Source of the DNA: Devosia equisanguinis
Lineage (GTDB): Bacteria; Pseudomonadota; Alphaproteobacteria; Rhizobiales; Devosiaceae
DNA: 8,746 nucleotides
NCBI GenBank assembly: GCA_945888565.1
Contig: CAMDAL010000159.1
Span: 1 to 8,746 of the forward strand
Direction: 5' to 3'
Position 1 is the stretch's first letter, and each line of letters starts with the position of its first letter. Shown one piece after another: positions 1 to 6,030 of this stretch. The notes under the pieces are model-generated. The model was not told the DNA's origin. It saw only the letters and a program-made list of their open reading frames with translations, and did no database searches. The position numbers were made by a program, and so were the translations under genes.

Positions 1-550
1 TGTCCTCGGTGAGCGCGAAGCTGACACCAGCACCGACCTGGGCGGCCCAGGTCACTGCGCTGTCGTCGATCGACGCGGTCGGAAGGGCCGGGAAGAAGGC
101 ATCCACGGCGAGCGAGGCCACGCCGACGCCACCGCCGATGAACGGGCTGATGCCGCCCAGATCGAAGCCGTACCAGCCATTCACCATCGCGTAGGTGATC
201 GAGGCGCTACCGTCGACGTCTGCGTCCACGCCGTCATAGGTTACGCCGCTGGCGTCGCCGTTGAGGTAGCCGACCTGGCCTTCGATCGACAGGCCATTGC
301 CGAAGTCGTAGCCGAGCGATCCATCAATGCTGTAACCGGTATCGAAGCGCATCGAGCCGGGGGTGTCGTTGACGCTCGACACGAAGTCGAAGTCATTGAT
401 CATGGAAACGCCGCCGAAGATCGAGGCGTAGAAATTGCCGGCGGCAACCGGGTCGCTCATGTCGACCGGCTCGTAGACCTGCAGGTCGGCCGCGAAGGCG
501 GTGCCGGTCAGCAGCGACGCGGCGATGAAGGAAAGTGCAAACCTGGTCAT
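1..550 (-). CDS. Outer-membrane beta-barrel (porin-like, Omp25/P44-type) protein, C-terminus off the left edge
   Basis: Read from ATG at 550 leftwards, the frame stays open for 183 codons to the window edge, so the gene is partial at its 3' end. Residues 1-20 form a clean Sec signal peptide (short basic start, hydrophobic core, cleavage after Ala-Phe-Ala, mature protein starting Ala-Asp). The mature part has alternating polar/hydrophobic strands rich in Gly, Tyr and Phe: FYASIFGGVS near 41-50, GYSIDGSLGYDFGNGLSIEGQVGY near 72-95 and ISPFIGGGVGVASLAVD near 134-150. This is the look of the small 8-stranded porin-like/P44-Msp2 outer-membrane proteins common in Hyphomicrobiales. The start is supported by AGAGG six bases upstream. 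It probably acts as a structural or pore protein of the outer membrane; substrate unknown. Family assignment is good, exact name uncertain. Confidence 0.85.
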   Translation of the reverse strand, partial: MTRFALSFIAASLLTGTAFAADLQVYEPVDMSDPVAAGNFYASIFGGVSMINDFDFVSSVNDTPGSMRFDTGYSIDGSLGYDFGNGLSIEGQVGYLNGDASGVTYDGVDADVDGSASITYAMVNGWYGFDLGGISPFIGGGVGVASLAVDAFFPALPTASIDDSAVTWAAQVGAGVSFALTED

Positions 551-555
551 TGGAA

Positions 556-579
556 GCCTCTTGAGATTCGTTGAGAGGC
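556..579 (-). promoter_or_regulatory. Leader hairpin that could mask the ribosome binding site of the porin-like gene
   Basis: In the mRNA of the minus-strand gene, GCCTCT is followed 12 bases later by AGAGGC, a perfect 6-bp inverted repeat. The right arm is the Shine-Dalgarno sequence itself (AGAGG, six bases before the ATG at 550). Pairing would hide the ribosome binding site. The loop also carries a GATTC site (566-570), the GANTC target of the alphaproteobacterial CcrM methylase. A short repeat like this may arise by chance; a regulatory role is inference. Confidence 0.35.
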
Positions 580-676
580 CTCAGGGTCAGCTGCGCCATG
601 CCCGGTCAACTCAATACCCAGGACGTGGGGTGCTGGGGCCGGAAGTGGGACATATTCAGCACAGTGGCAGGACAGG

Positions 677-706
677 AAGCTGGCCGCTCCACTTGGCGGC
701 CAGCTT
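677..706 (-). terminator. Hairpin terminator downstream of sbmA
   Basis: A perfect 11-bp stem (AAGCTGGCCGC at 677-687 pairing with GCGGCCAGCTT at 696-706) encloses an 8-base loop. It lies 15 bases past the sbmA stop codon. No long U run follows on the minus strand, so it may be an imperfect intrinsic terminator or a 3'-end stabilising hairpin. It is the strongest stem-loop seen in the window. Confidence 0.7.
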
Positions 707-721
707 GCTTGTGAAGGGACC

Positions 722-2095
722 TCAGGCTGCCGGTGATGAACCGGACACGGACACCTTGATCGGCTCCTGATCCTTGGGGATGAAGCTCTCGAACAGCCGC
801 AGGCGCTTGTAGACCGAAAGCAGCTCGATCACGGTGCCCCAGGCGCGTGCAAGGAACTGGAACGAGCTCGCCACCTGCCCGAACGCCTGCTGCACCTGCT
901 GGTAGAGGCCCAACGTCAGAGCGCCCGCGAGAATGGATGGCGCCAGCATGAAGAGCGGGATGTAGCCCGCCAGTTGCAGGTAGCCGTAGCGGGCGAAGTT
1001 GAAATAGGTATAGTGCCAGTAGATGCGGTAGTAATTCTTCTGCACCGTGGCGAAGATTTCGCGGATTTTCATCGGTTCGGCCCGGTCGGCGTTGTCCTCG
1101 CCGTACACCAGTTCCTTGCGATAGGCCGCTTCCACCTTCTGGTTGTCGAACTGGAGGCCTGGAAGCCTGAAGCCGATGGCTGCGAGGAACACTGTGCCCA
1201 GTGCCGCAGAGATCAGTGCGACCCACACAAGGCTGCCCGGCACATCGCCAAGGAACGGAAGTTCGGTCACCCGCTGGGAGAGACCCCAGAGAATGGGCAG
1301 GAAGACCGCCAGCGTGATCAGTGCATCGAAGAAGCTGGAGCCCAGGTCCTCGACGATCTGCGCGAAGCGCATGGTATCTTCCTGCACGCGCTGCGCCGCG
1401 CCTTCGGTGGTGCGGATCGCCGGCCAATGCTGCATGTAGTAGAAGTTCATCGCCTTGCGCCACCTGAACACATAGTGGCTGGTGAAAAACGCCAGGACGA
1501 CGAGCACCAGGATGCGCGGAACCACGACGGCAACGATGGTGATGATCTCAGCGTAGAACTGGTCCGCCGGTACCGACCTGGGCGTCGAAAGTGCCTGCTG
1601 CAGGGTGTTGAAGAAGGTCCCCTGCCAGTTGTTCACGAAGGCGTCGACCTGCACGTTGAAGTACAGGATCAGCAGGATCACGGTGGAGCCGACAACGGAC
1701 CACCAGTACCATTCGTTGCGCTCGTAGAAGAACCAGAACAGGCAGAACAGGAATGCCACCATCAGCACATACTGATAAGTCCAGACCTGATCGCCAGTGA
1801 GGAAGGTCCCTTCGGGCGTGCAACTCGGGGCCGCAACGCCATCGGGAACAGAGCTCTGGCCGATCTCAGGGCTGGCAGGCGCCGCCTGATCCTGTTGTGG
1901 CAAGGCGTCGGGGGTCGCCGGATCCGTTGTTGCGGGGGCTGCCGGAGCACACATGGGCGCCACCATGAAGCCATCGAGACTGACCACGGACCGGAGGGGT
2001 TGTCCGAAGAACGAGAATGCCAGCGTCGCCGCCAGCATCCACACGGCGGCGGACAGGAAGAAAAGTCTTGGATTGGGGAAGAACGAGCGGAACAC
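722..2095 (-). CDS. sbmA: SbmA/BacA family inner-membrane peptide transporter
   Basis: 457 residues, GTG start at 2095 with AGGAG five bases upstream, stop TGA at 722-724. The N-terminus MFRSFFPNP..FFLSA and the blocks HYVFRWRKAMNFYYM (207-221), EGAAQRVQEDTMRFA (231-245), RLPGLQFDNQKVEAAYRKELVYGED (310-334) and SVYKRLRLFESF (427-438) match E. coli SbmA and rhizobial BacA. The family is a homodimeric, proton-driven importer of Pro-rich and other antimicrobial peptides and bleomycin, with no ATPase domain; BacA is needed for chronic host infection in rhizobia and Brucella. E. coli SbmA is 406 residues. The extra length is mainly a Pro/Ala/Gln-rich stretch between the first and second membrane segments (about 49-92), flanked by Cys49 and Cys92 on what should be the periplasmic side. 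It is transcribed divergently from ttcA and is apparently monocistronic. Confidence 0.95.
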   Translation of the reverse strand: MFRSFFPNPRLFFLSAAVWMLAATLAFSFFGQPLRSVVSLDGFMVAPMCAPAAPATTDPATPDALPQQDQAAPASPEIGQSSVPDGVAAPSCTPEGTFLTGDQVWTYQYVLMVAFLFCLFWFFYERNEWYWWSVVGSTVILLILYFNVQVDAFVNNWQGTFFNTLQQALSTPRSVPADQFYAEIITIVAVVVPRILVLVVLAFFTSHYVFRWRKAMNFYYMQHWPAIRTTEGAAQRVQEDTMRFAQIVEDLGSSFFDALITLAVFLPILWGLSQRVTELPFLGDVPGSLVWVALISAALGTVFLAAIGFRLPGLQFDNQKVEAAYRKELVYGEDNADRAEPMKIREIFATVQKNYYRIYWHYTYFNFARYGYLQLAGYIPLFMLAPSILAGALTLGLYQQVQQAFGQVASSFQFLARAWGTVIELLSVYKRLRLFESFIPKDQEPIKVSVSGSSPAA

Positions 2096-2234
2096 AGCGA
2101 CTCCTGGGGCTCCGGAAACTCGCTGTCATCTAACTGACTAAATTCGTAACCCGCAAGGAATGGAACGCACCTTGCTCCGAAGTTACCCAGCCGTAAGCTT
2201 CCGGTAAGCCGCCGGCTCTGGTATCAGCGGGCGC
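2096..2234. promoter_or_regulatory. Divergent promoter region between sbmA and ttcA
   Basis: These 139 bases separate the divergent starts and must hold promoters for both genes. For sbmA a weak candidate on the minus strand is TTGCGG (-35), a 17-base spacer and TTAGAT (-10), around 2125-2153. For ttcA no convincing -10 is visible. GTAAGC occurs twice, at 2193-2198 and 2204-2209, exactly 11 bp apart (CCGTAAG, four bases, CGGTAAG). This is the spacing used by OmpR/PhoB-type response regulators, though the sequence is not a Pho box. ttcA has only a weak Shine-Dalgarno (AGCGGG). The promoter assignments are tentative. Confidence 0.4.
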
Positions 2235-3098
2235 ATGAACGAGATCGTCCCCGCCGCCCAGATCGAATCCGACGCCGAAGAGCTTTCCGGCGCGCATCCG
2301 CTGTTTGCTTCGGCGCCGCGCAGCGTCGCGTTCAACAAGCTGCGCAAGCGGCTGATCCGCAACGTGCGCGAGGCGATCGACACGTTCGGCATGGCGCGGG
2401 CCGGCGAGAAGTGGCTGGTGGCGATATCGGGCGGCAAAGACAGCTACGGCATGCTGGCGCTGCTGCTCGACCTCAAGTGGCGCGGCCTGCTGCCGGTTGA
2501 ACTCATCGCCTGCAACCTCGACCAGGGGCAGCCGAACTTTCCCAAGCACATCCTGCCCGAGTGGCTGACCGCCAACGGGATCGCGCATCGCATCGAGTAC
2601 CGCGACACCTACTCGATCGTCACCAGCACGCTGCCGGCGGGCGCGACCTACTGCTCGCTCTGCTCGCGGCTGCGTCGTGGCAACCTCTATCGCATCGCGC
2701 GGGAGGAGGGCTGCTCGGCCCTGGTGCTGGGGCACCATCGCGAGGACAGCCTCGAGACGTTCTTCATGAACATGTTCCATGGCGGCCGCCTCGCTGCGAT
2801 GCCGCCGCGGCTGATGAACGACGATGGCGATGTCGAAGTGCTCCGCCCGCTGATCTACTGCGGCGAGCCGGACCTGGCGAAATTTGCCGAGCACATGGCG
2901 TTCCCGATCATCCCGTGCGACCTGTGCGGCAGCCAGGATGGGCTCGAGCGCAACGCCATGAAGGCGATGCTGGACGATATCGAAAAGCGCATGCCCGGCC
3001 GCAAGGACATCATGATCCGGGCGCTGGGCAACGTGCGCCCGAGCCACCTGCTGGACCCGACGCTGTTCGACTTCCACGGCCTCACGGCCAAGAACTAG
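2235..3098 (+). CDS. ttcA: tRNA 2-thiocytidine(32) synthetase TtcA
   Basis: 287 residues, ATG at 2235, TAG stop. TtcA is a cytoplasmic ATP-dependent, iron-sulfur enzyme that thiolates cytidine 32 of certain tRNAs. Visible hallmarks are the PP-loop SGGKDSY (65-71) for adenylation, the CSLC motif (Cys140, Cys143), PCDLCGSQ (Cys228) supplying the third cluster-binding cysteine known from E. coli TtcA, GHHREDSLETFFMNMFHGG (166-184), and the C-terminal GNVRPSHLLDP..FDF. All key residues are present and length is close to the family norm, with a short N-terminal extension. The start lacks a strong Shine-Dalgarno, but no better start is visible before the conserved region begins near residue 30. It is followed after 78 bases by the phosphatase gene on the same strand. 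Confidence 0.96.
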   Translation: MNEIVPAAQIESDAEELSGAHPLFASAPRSVAFNKLRKRLIRNVREAIDTFGMARAGEKWLVAISGGKDSYGMLALLLDLKWRGLLPVELIACNLDQGQPNFPKHILPEWLTANGIAHRIEYRDTYSIVTSTLPAGATYCSLCSRLRRGNLYRIAREEGCSALVLGHHREDSLETFFMNMFHGGRLAAMPPRLMNDDGDVEVLRPLIYCGEPDLAKFAEHMAFPIIPCDLCGSQDGLERNAMKAMLDDIEKRMPGRKDIMIRALGNVRPSHLLDPTLFDFHGLTAKN

Positions 3099-3142
3099 CC
3101 GCTACCATTTCACCGGTGGCCATCGCGGCCGCGTGTGCTAGT
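3094..3142. repeat. Nested inverted repeats in the ttcA-phosphatase gap
   Basis: ACTAGC at 3094-3099, which includes the ttcA stop codon, pairs with GCTAGT at 3137-3142. Between the arms lie two perfect palindromes, CACCGGTG (3111-3118) and CGCGGCCGCG (3124-3133), and GCCGC/GCGGC can pair as an alternative. No T run follows. It may act as a weak terminator or processing site between the two genes; each element is short. Confidence 0.35.
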
Positions 3143-3176
3143 CCACAGCCGTCGCTTCCAAGGCCAAGGACCAGCC

Positions 3177-3998
3177 ATGCCCGCTTTCGATATCACCCGG
3201 CTCGCCACCATCCTCCGTGATGCCGCCAAGGCAGAAATCCTGCCGCGCTTCCGGCGGCTCGACGACGGCATGGTGCGGCAGAAATCCGAGGCGATCGACC
3301 TCGTGACCGAAGCCGACGAGGCGGCGGAGCGCTTCATCGGCGCTGCCGTGAAGCAGGCCTGGCCGCAGGCGCTGTTCGTGGGCGAGGAGTCGGTGGCGGC
3401 CGATCCGGGCCTGCTGGACCGGCTCGACGCGGCCGACTTCGCCATCATCGTCGATCCGGTAGATGGCACCGCCAACTTCGCGGCCGGGCTGCCGCTCTAT
3501 GCCACCATGGCGTCGGTGGTGGTGAAGGGCGAGACCGTGGCCGGCATCATCTACGATCCGATGGGCGACGACTGGGTGCTGGCCGAGCGCGGGGCAGGGG
3601 CGTTCATGCGCTTCCCCGATGGCCGCTCGCAGCGCCTCAAGGTGGCCACCGCCCCGGCGCTCGCGCAGATGGTCGGACACGTCTCGATCACCTTCATGCC
3701 CGGCGCCAGCAAGCCGCTGATCCTGCAGAACCTCGCCAAGGTGCGCGTCGCCGCGAGTTACCGGGTCGCCGGGCACGACTATCGCACCTTCGCCACCGGC
3801 CACTGTCACTTCGTGGCGTTCAACAAGCTGATGCCGTGGGACCACCTGGCCGGCTGCCTGATCGCCGAGGAGGCCGGCGGCTACGTCGCCCGCTTCGACG
3901 GCTCGCCGTACCTGCCGAGCCATCGCGACGGCGGCCTGATCATCGCCACCGACAAAGACAACTGGGCCCTGCTGCGGCGCGAGATCTTCACGCTGTAA
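3177..3998 (+). CDS. Inositol-monophosphatase-family phosphatase (SuhB/HisN-like)
   Basis: 273 residues from ATG at 3177, chosen because AAGGA sits six bases upstream; an in-frame GTG at 3135 has no ribosome binding site and would add 14 unconserved residues. The Mg2+-dependent, typically lithium-sensitive phosphatase signature is complete: DLVTEAD (41-47), GEES with Glu70, DPVDGTANF with Asp93 and Asp96 (93-101), and PWDHLAGCLIAEEAGG with Asp222 (220-235). These are the metal-binding and catalytic residues. Family members hydrolyse inositol monophosphates, histidinol phosphate (HisN), PAP (CysQ) or fructose 1,6-bisphosphate. The motifs do not decide between these, so no symbol is given. The protein is soluble, with no signal peptide or membrane segment. 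It lies 78 bases after ttcA on the same strand and may be co-transcribed with it. Confidence 0.93.
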   Translation: MPAFDITRLATILRDAAKAEILPRFRRLDDGMVRQKSEAIDLVTEADEAAERFIGAAVKQAWPQALFVGEESVAADPGLLDRLDAADFAIIVDPVDGTANFAAGLPLYATMASVVVKGETVAGIIYDPMGDDWVLAERGAGAFMRFPDGRSQRLKVATAPALAQMVGHVSITFMPGASKPLILQNLAKVRVAASYRVAGHDYRTFATGHCHFVAFNKLMPWDHLAGCLIAEEAGGYVARFDGSPYLPSHRDGGLIIATDKDNWALLRREIFTL

Positions 3999-4004
3999 CC
4001 GGCA

Positions 4005-4026
4005 GGCCGGCGCTCACGCGCAGGCC
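4005..4026. terminator. Imperfect hairpin between convergent genes
   Basis: GGCCGGCGC (4005-4013) and GCGCAGGCC (4018-4026) form a 9-bp stem with one G-A mismatch and a TCAC loop. It begins seven bases after the phosphatase stop and lies just beyond the 3' end of the oppositely oriented autotransporter relic, so it could serve as a bidirectional terminator. No U tract follows. Confidence 0.45.
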
Positions 4027-4035
4027 GCATCCGGA

Positions 4036-4488
4036 TCAGAACGCCGCGTTGGCGCCGAGCTTCACGCCAGCCGAGATTTCGCCGGCCGCGTAGCCGATAT
4101 TGCCCCTGGCGAAGCCGGACAGGGTGGCATCGTCGTTGGCGATGGTGAGGCCGCCGCTGAGGTCGCCATAGACGCCGCCATTGCTGCCGAGCACGACCGG
4201 GGTGGGCGGGGCGTCGACGCCGTCCCCGCCGAGGAAGTCGTAGCCCACCGTCGCCACCGCGAACGGTGTCAGGGTCACGCCGTCGAAGACGAAGTCGCGG
4301 GCGATCCGCAGCCGGGCTTCGGTGGCCAGCGAGTCGGTATCGACGAAGCCGACATCCATGGCAGGTGTCGCACTTGAAAGTGGTCGCTGTGCCGCCCGTC
4401 ACGTCGCAGACCGCCTGGGCGGTGCCCGCAAAACCAGAGAAATCAGTCCAGTTGCCAGTGCAAACGCAATGGTGCGCGTGCCGATCAT
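4036..4488 (-). pseudogene. Autotransporter relic: signal peptide plus C-terminal barrel fragment
   Basis: A start ATG at 4488 has GGAG eight bases upstream and opens a signal peptide (MIGTRTIAFALATGLI). After Ile16 (4441-4443) the sensible reading moves to another frame and gives FSGFAGTAQA followed by VCDVTGGTATTFKCDTC, a normal signal-peptide end (cleavage after AQA) and the start of a secreted protein. The original frame instead meets a TGA at 4399-4401. A single missing T in the ATTT run would explain the shift. Near 4360-4375 the reading returns to the first frame with DVGFVDTDSLATEARLRIARDF and runs 107 codons to a terminal Phe. That part has the alternating strands and terminal aromatic of an autotransporter (type V secretion) beta-barrel. 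The passenger and most of the translocator are missing. I infer one frameshift plus one large internal deletion. Confidence 0.7.
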
Positions 4489-4653
4489 CAATTCTTCTCC
4501 AATAGCGACGTGCGTGAAACAGCACTCGCAAATATTATGGGGCGAGAAATAACTCTGCCGAAATTCGCCAGCAATACGCCGTTGCTGCGCGTTGTTGCAG
4601 GATTTTATTTGCGGCAGCAACGAGGCGGCTGCGGGGAATAAGTTCCCGATTCG
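4489..4653 (-). promoter_or_regulatory. AT-richer spacer with possible promoter of the autotransporter relic and an inverted repeat
   Basis: This 165-base gap between the Bcr/CflA-type gene and the relic is less GC-rich than its surroundings. On the minus strand CATAAT (4534-4539) is a good -10 candidate about 46 bases before the relic's ATG; no good -35 is seen 16-18 bases upstream. CGTTGCTGC (4580-4588) and GCAGCAACG (4614-4622) form a perfect 9-bp inverted repeat with a 25-base spacer, possibly a weak terminator of the upstream MFS gene or a binding site. No open reading frame with a convincing start is visible here. Confidence 0.35.
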
Positions 4654-5910
4654 CTAGTGTCCGGTGTCGGCCGAAGCGGGCTTGCCGTACTGGGCGCCCA
4701 CGCCAAACAGCTTGCCGTTTTCGGCGATCAGCACGCAGATCAGCACCAGCGCGCCCATCGAAGCATAGCCGATGGCGTTGGGGACCAGCGTGCCGTCGTA
4801 GTGCTGGCCGATATAGGTGCCGATCAGCGCGCCGCCGACCGTCTGGGTGAAGCCGAACACCGAGGCGGCGGTGCCCGCCACGCTGCCGAGGGGCTCCATC
4901 GACAGGGCATTCATGTTCGATGCGGCCCAGCCGAAGAAGAACTGGATCACCATGAGCATGCCGAAGAACAGCGGAAACGGCACCGGACCCAGCAGCGCGA
5001 ACACCACGAACACCGACGCCATGCCGAGGTAGGCCAGGTTGGCGGAGTGGGCGAGCCGCCGCATGCCAACGCGCCTGACGACGCGCGAGTTGATGAGCTG
5101 TGCCACCGCGATGGTGCCCGCCATCACGGCGAAGGCTACCGGGAAGTAGGGCCCGAGGCCGTAGAGCTCGACGAAGATCTGCTGGCTGGCCGAAATGAAG
5201 CCGAACATGGCGCCGAAGAGGAACGTGCCCGCGAGCCCGTAGAACAACGCCATGCGGTTGGTGAGGACGATGCGGAAGCCGTCGGTCACCGACTTGAAGC
5301 TCAGCGCCCGGCGGTACTTGGCGTGCATGGTTTCGGGCAGGCGAAGGAAGCCCCACAGACCGATCATCGCCGCGAGCCCGCCCATGAACAGGAAGATGTA
5401 CTGCCACGGCCCGGTCAGCAGGATGACCTGACCGATGCCCGGCGCAATGATCGGGATGGCCATGAAGATCATGAAGGTCAGCGACATGACTTCGGCCATC
5501 TCGCGGCCCTCGAAGCGGTCACGCACGACGGCGGTAGCGATGACTCGCGTGCCCGCGGCCCCCATACCCTGCACGAAGCGCAGCGCCAGCAGGATGCCGA
5601 AGGTCGGGGCGAAGATCGCGGCGAAGGCGCAGACGAGGTAGATCGCCAGCCCAACGAACAGCGGCCCGCGCCGCCCGAACCGGTCGGTCAGTGGCCCGAA
5701 GGCCAGCTGCGCGATACCGAAGCCGAACATGTAGGAGCCGATCACCAACTGCCGCTCGTTCTCGTTGGACACGCCGAGCGCCTCGCCCATGTAGGGCAGG
5801 GCGGGCAGCATCACATCGATAGCGAGGGCGTTGAGCGCCATAAGCGCGGCAACAAGTATGATGAACTCGACGCGGGAGATATCCCGCGGCTTGGCAACAG
5901 TATCGGACAT
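4654..5910 (-). CDS. MFS drug-efflux transporter, Bcr/CflA type (DHA1)
   Basis: 418 residues, ATG at 5910, TAG stop at 4654-4656; only a weak Shine-Dalgarno (GAGAG, four bases before the start). Twelve hydrophobic segments are apparent. The first carries NALAIDVMLPALP with Asp32, typical of Bcr/CflA proton antiporters. MFS motif A is GPLTDRFGRRG (72-82) between segments 2 and 3; segment 4 has RFVQGMGAAG with Arg111; the Pro/Gly-rich IIAPGIG (154-160) fits motif C of drug exporters. In the C-terminal half, SMEPLGSVAGTAASVFGFTQTVGG (337-360) resembles the family's characteristic AGTAS region. Likely a proton-driven inner-membrane exporter of small toxic compounds (Bcr is known for bicyclomycin); the substrate cannot be read from sequence. 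It lies 120 bases downstream of a second MFS gene on the same strand. Confidence 0.9.
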   Translation of the reverse strand: MSDTVAKPRDISRVEFIILVAALMALNALAIDVMLPALPYMGEALGVSNENERQLVIGSYMFGFGIAQLAFGPLTDRFGRRGPLFVGLAIYLVCAFAAIFAPTFGILLALRFVQGMGAAGTRVIATAVVRDRFEGREMAEVMSLTFMIFMAIPIIAPGIGQVILLTGPWQYIFLFMGGLAAMIGLWGFLRLPETMHAKYRRALSFKSVTDGFRIVLTNRMALFYGLAGTFLFGAMFGFISASQQIFVELYGLGPYFPVAFAVMAGTIAVAQLINSRVVRRVGMRRLAHSANLAYLGMASVFVVFALLGPVPFPLFFGMLMVIQFFFGWAASNMNALSMEPLGSVAGTAASVFGFTQTVGGALIGTYIGQHYDGTLVPNAIGYASMGALVLICVLIAENGKLFGVGAQYGKPASADTGH

Positions 5911-5937
5911 TTGACTCTCGTCAGGCCGGGGGAGGGG

Positions 5938-5951
5938 CCCGGAAGGCCGGG
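5938..5951 (-). promoter_or_regulatory. GC-rich leader hairpin before the Bcr/CflA-type gene
   Basis: CCCGG and CCGGG form a 5-bp stem around a 4-base loop in the leader, within a G/C-only-rich stretch (5923-5953) that repeats AGGCCGGG twice (starting at 5923 and 5944). It sits about 30 bases before the start codon, and the gene has a weak ribosome binding site. The 5911-6030 gap also carries the small palindrome CTGGGTCCCAG (6015-6025). No clear promoter is seen; a weak candidate on the minus strand is TTGTCG with TCAAAG 17 bases later. Confidence 0.25.
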
Positions 5952-6030
5952 AACATGCCCCCGTAGGTCCGGCTTGGCAACCTTTGAAAGCGCAAATGTG
6001 ATTGCGACAATCGTCTGGGTCCCAGCAATA

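Noticed and set aside
606..1463. Minus-strand frame of 285 codons overlapping sbmA and the downstream gap
   Set aside because: It is out of frame with sbmA and its translation is an Arg/Pro/Gly-rich shadow without motifs.
974..2137. Long open frame on the plus strand opposite sbmA (387 codons)
   Set aside because: Low-complexity, His/Glu/Arg-rich translation without domain motifs, exactly antisense to a clearly real gene; expected from high-GC codon bias.
2162..2185. GGAAC followed by AGTT as an EcfG general-stress promoter upstream of ttcA
   Set aside because: Spacing is about 14 bases instead of the usual 16-17 and the -10 is not CGTT.
3135..3176. Upstream GTG start for the phosphatase, adding 14 residues
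   Set aside because: No ribosome binding site before 3135, whereas ATG 3177 has AAGGA at good spacing and fits the family's N-terminus.
6015..6025. CTGGGTCCCAG as terminator of the second MFS gene
   Set aside because: With a one-base centre it can form only about four pairs in RNA, and no U tract follows.
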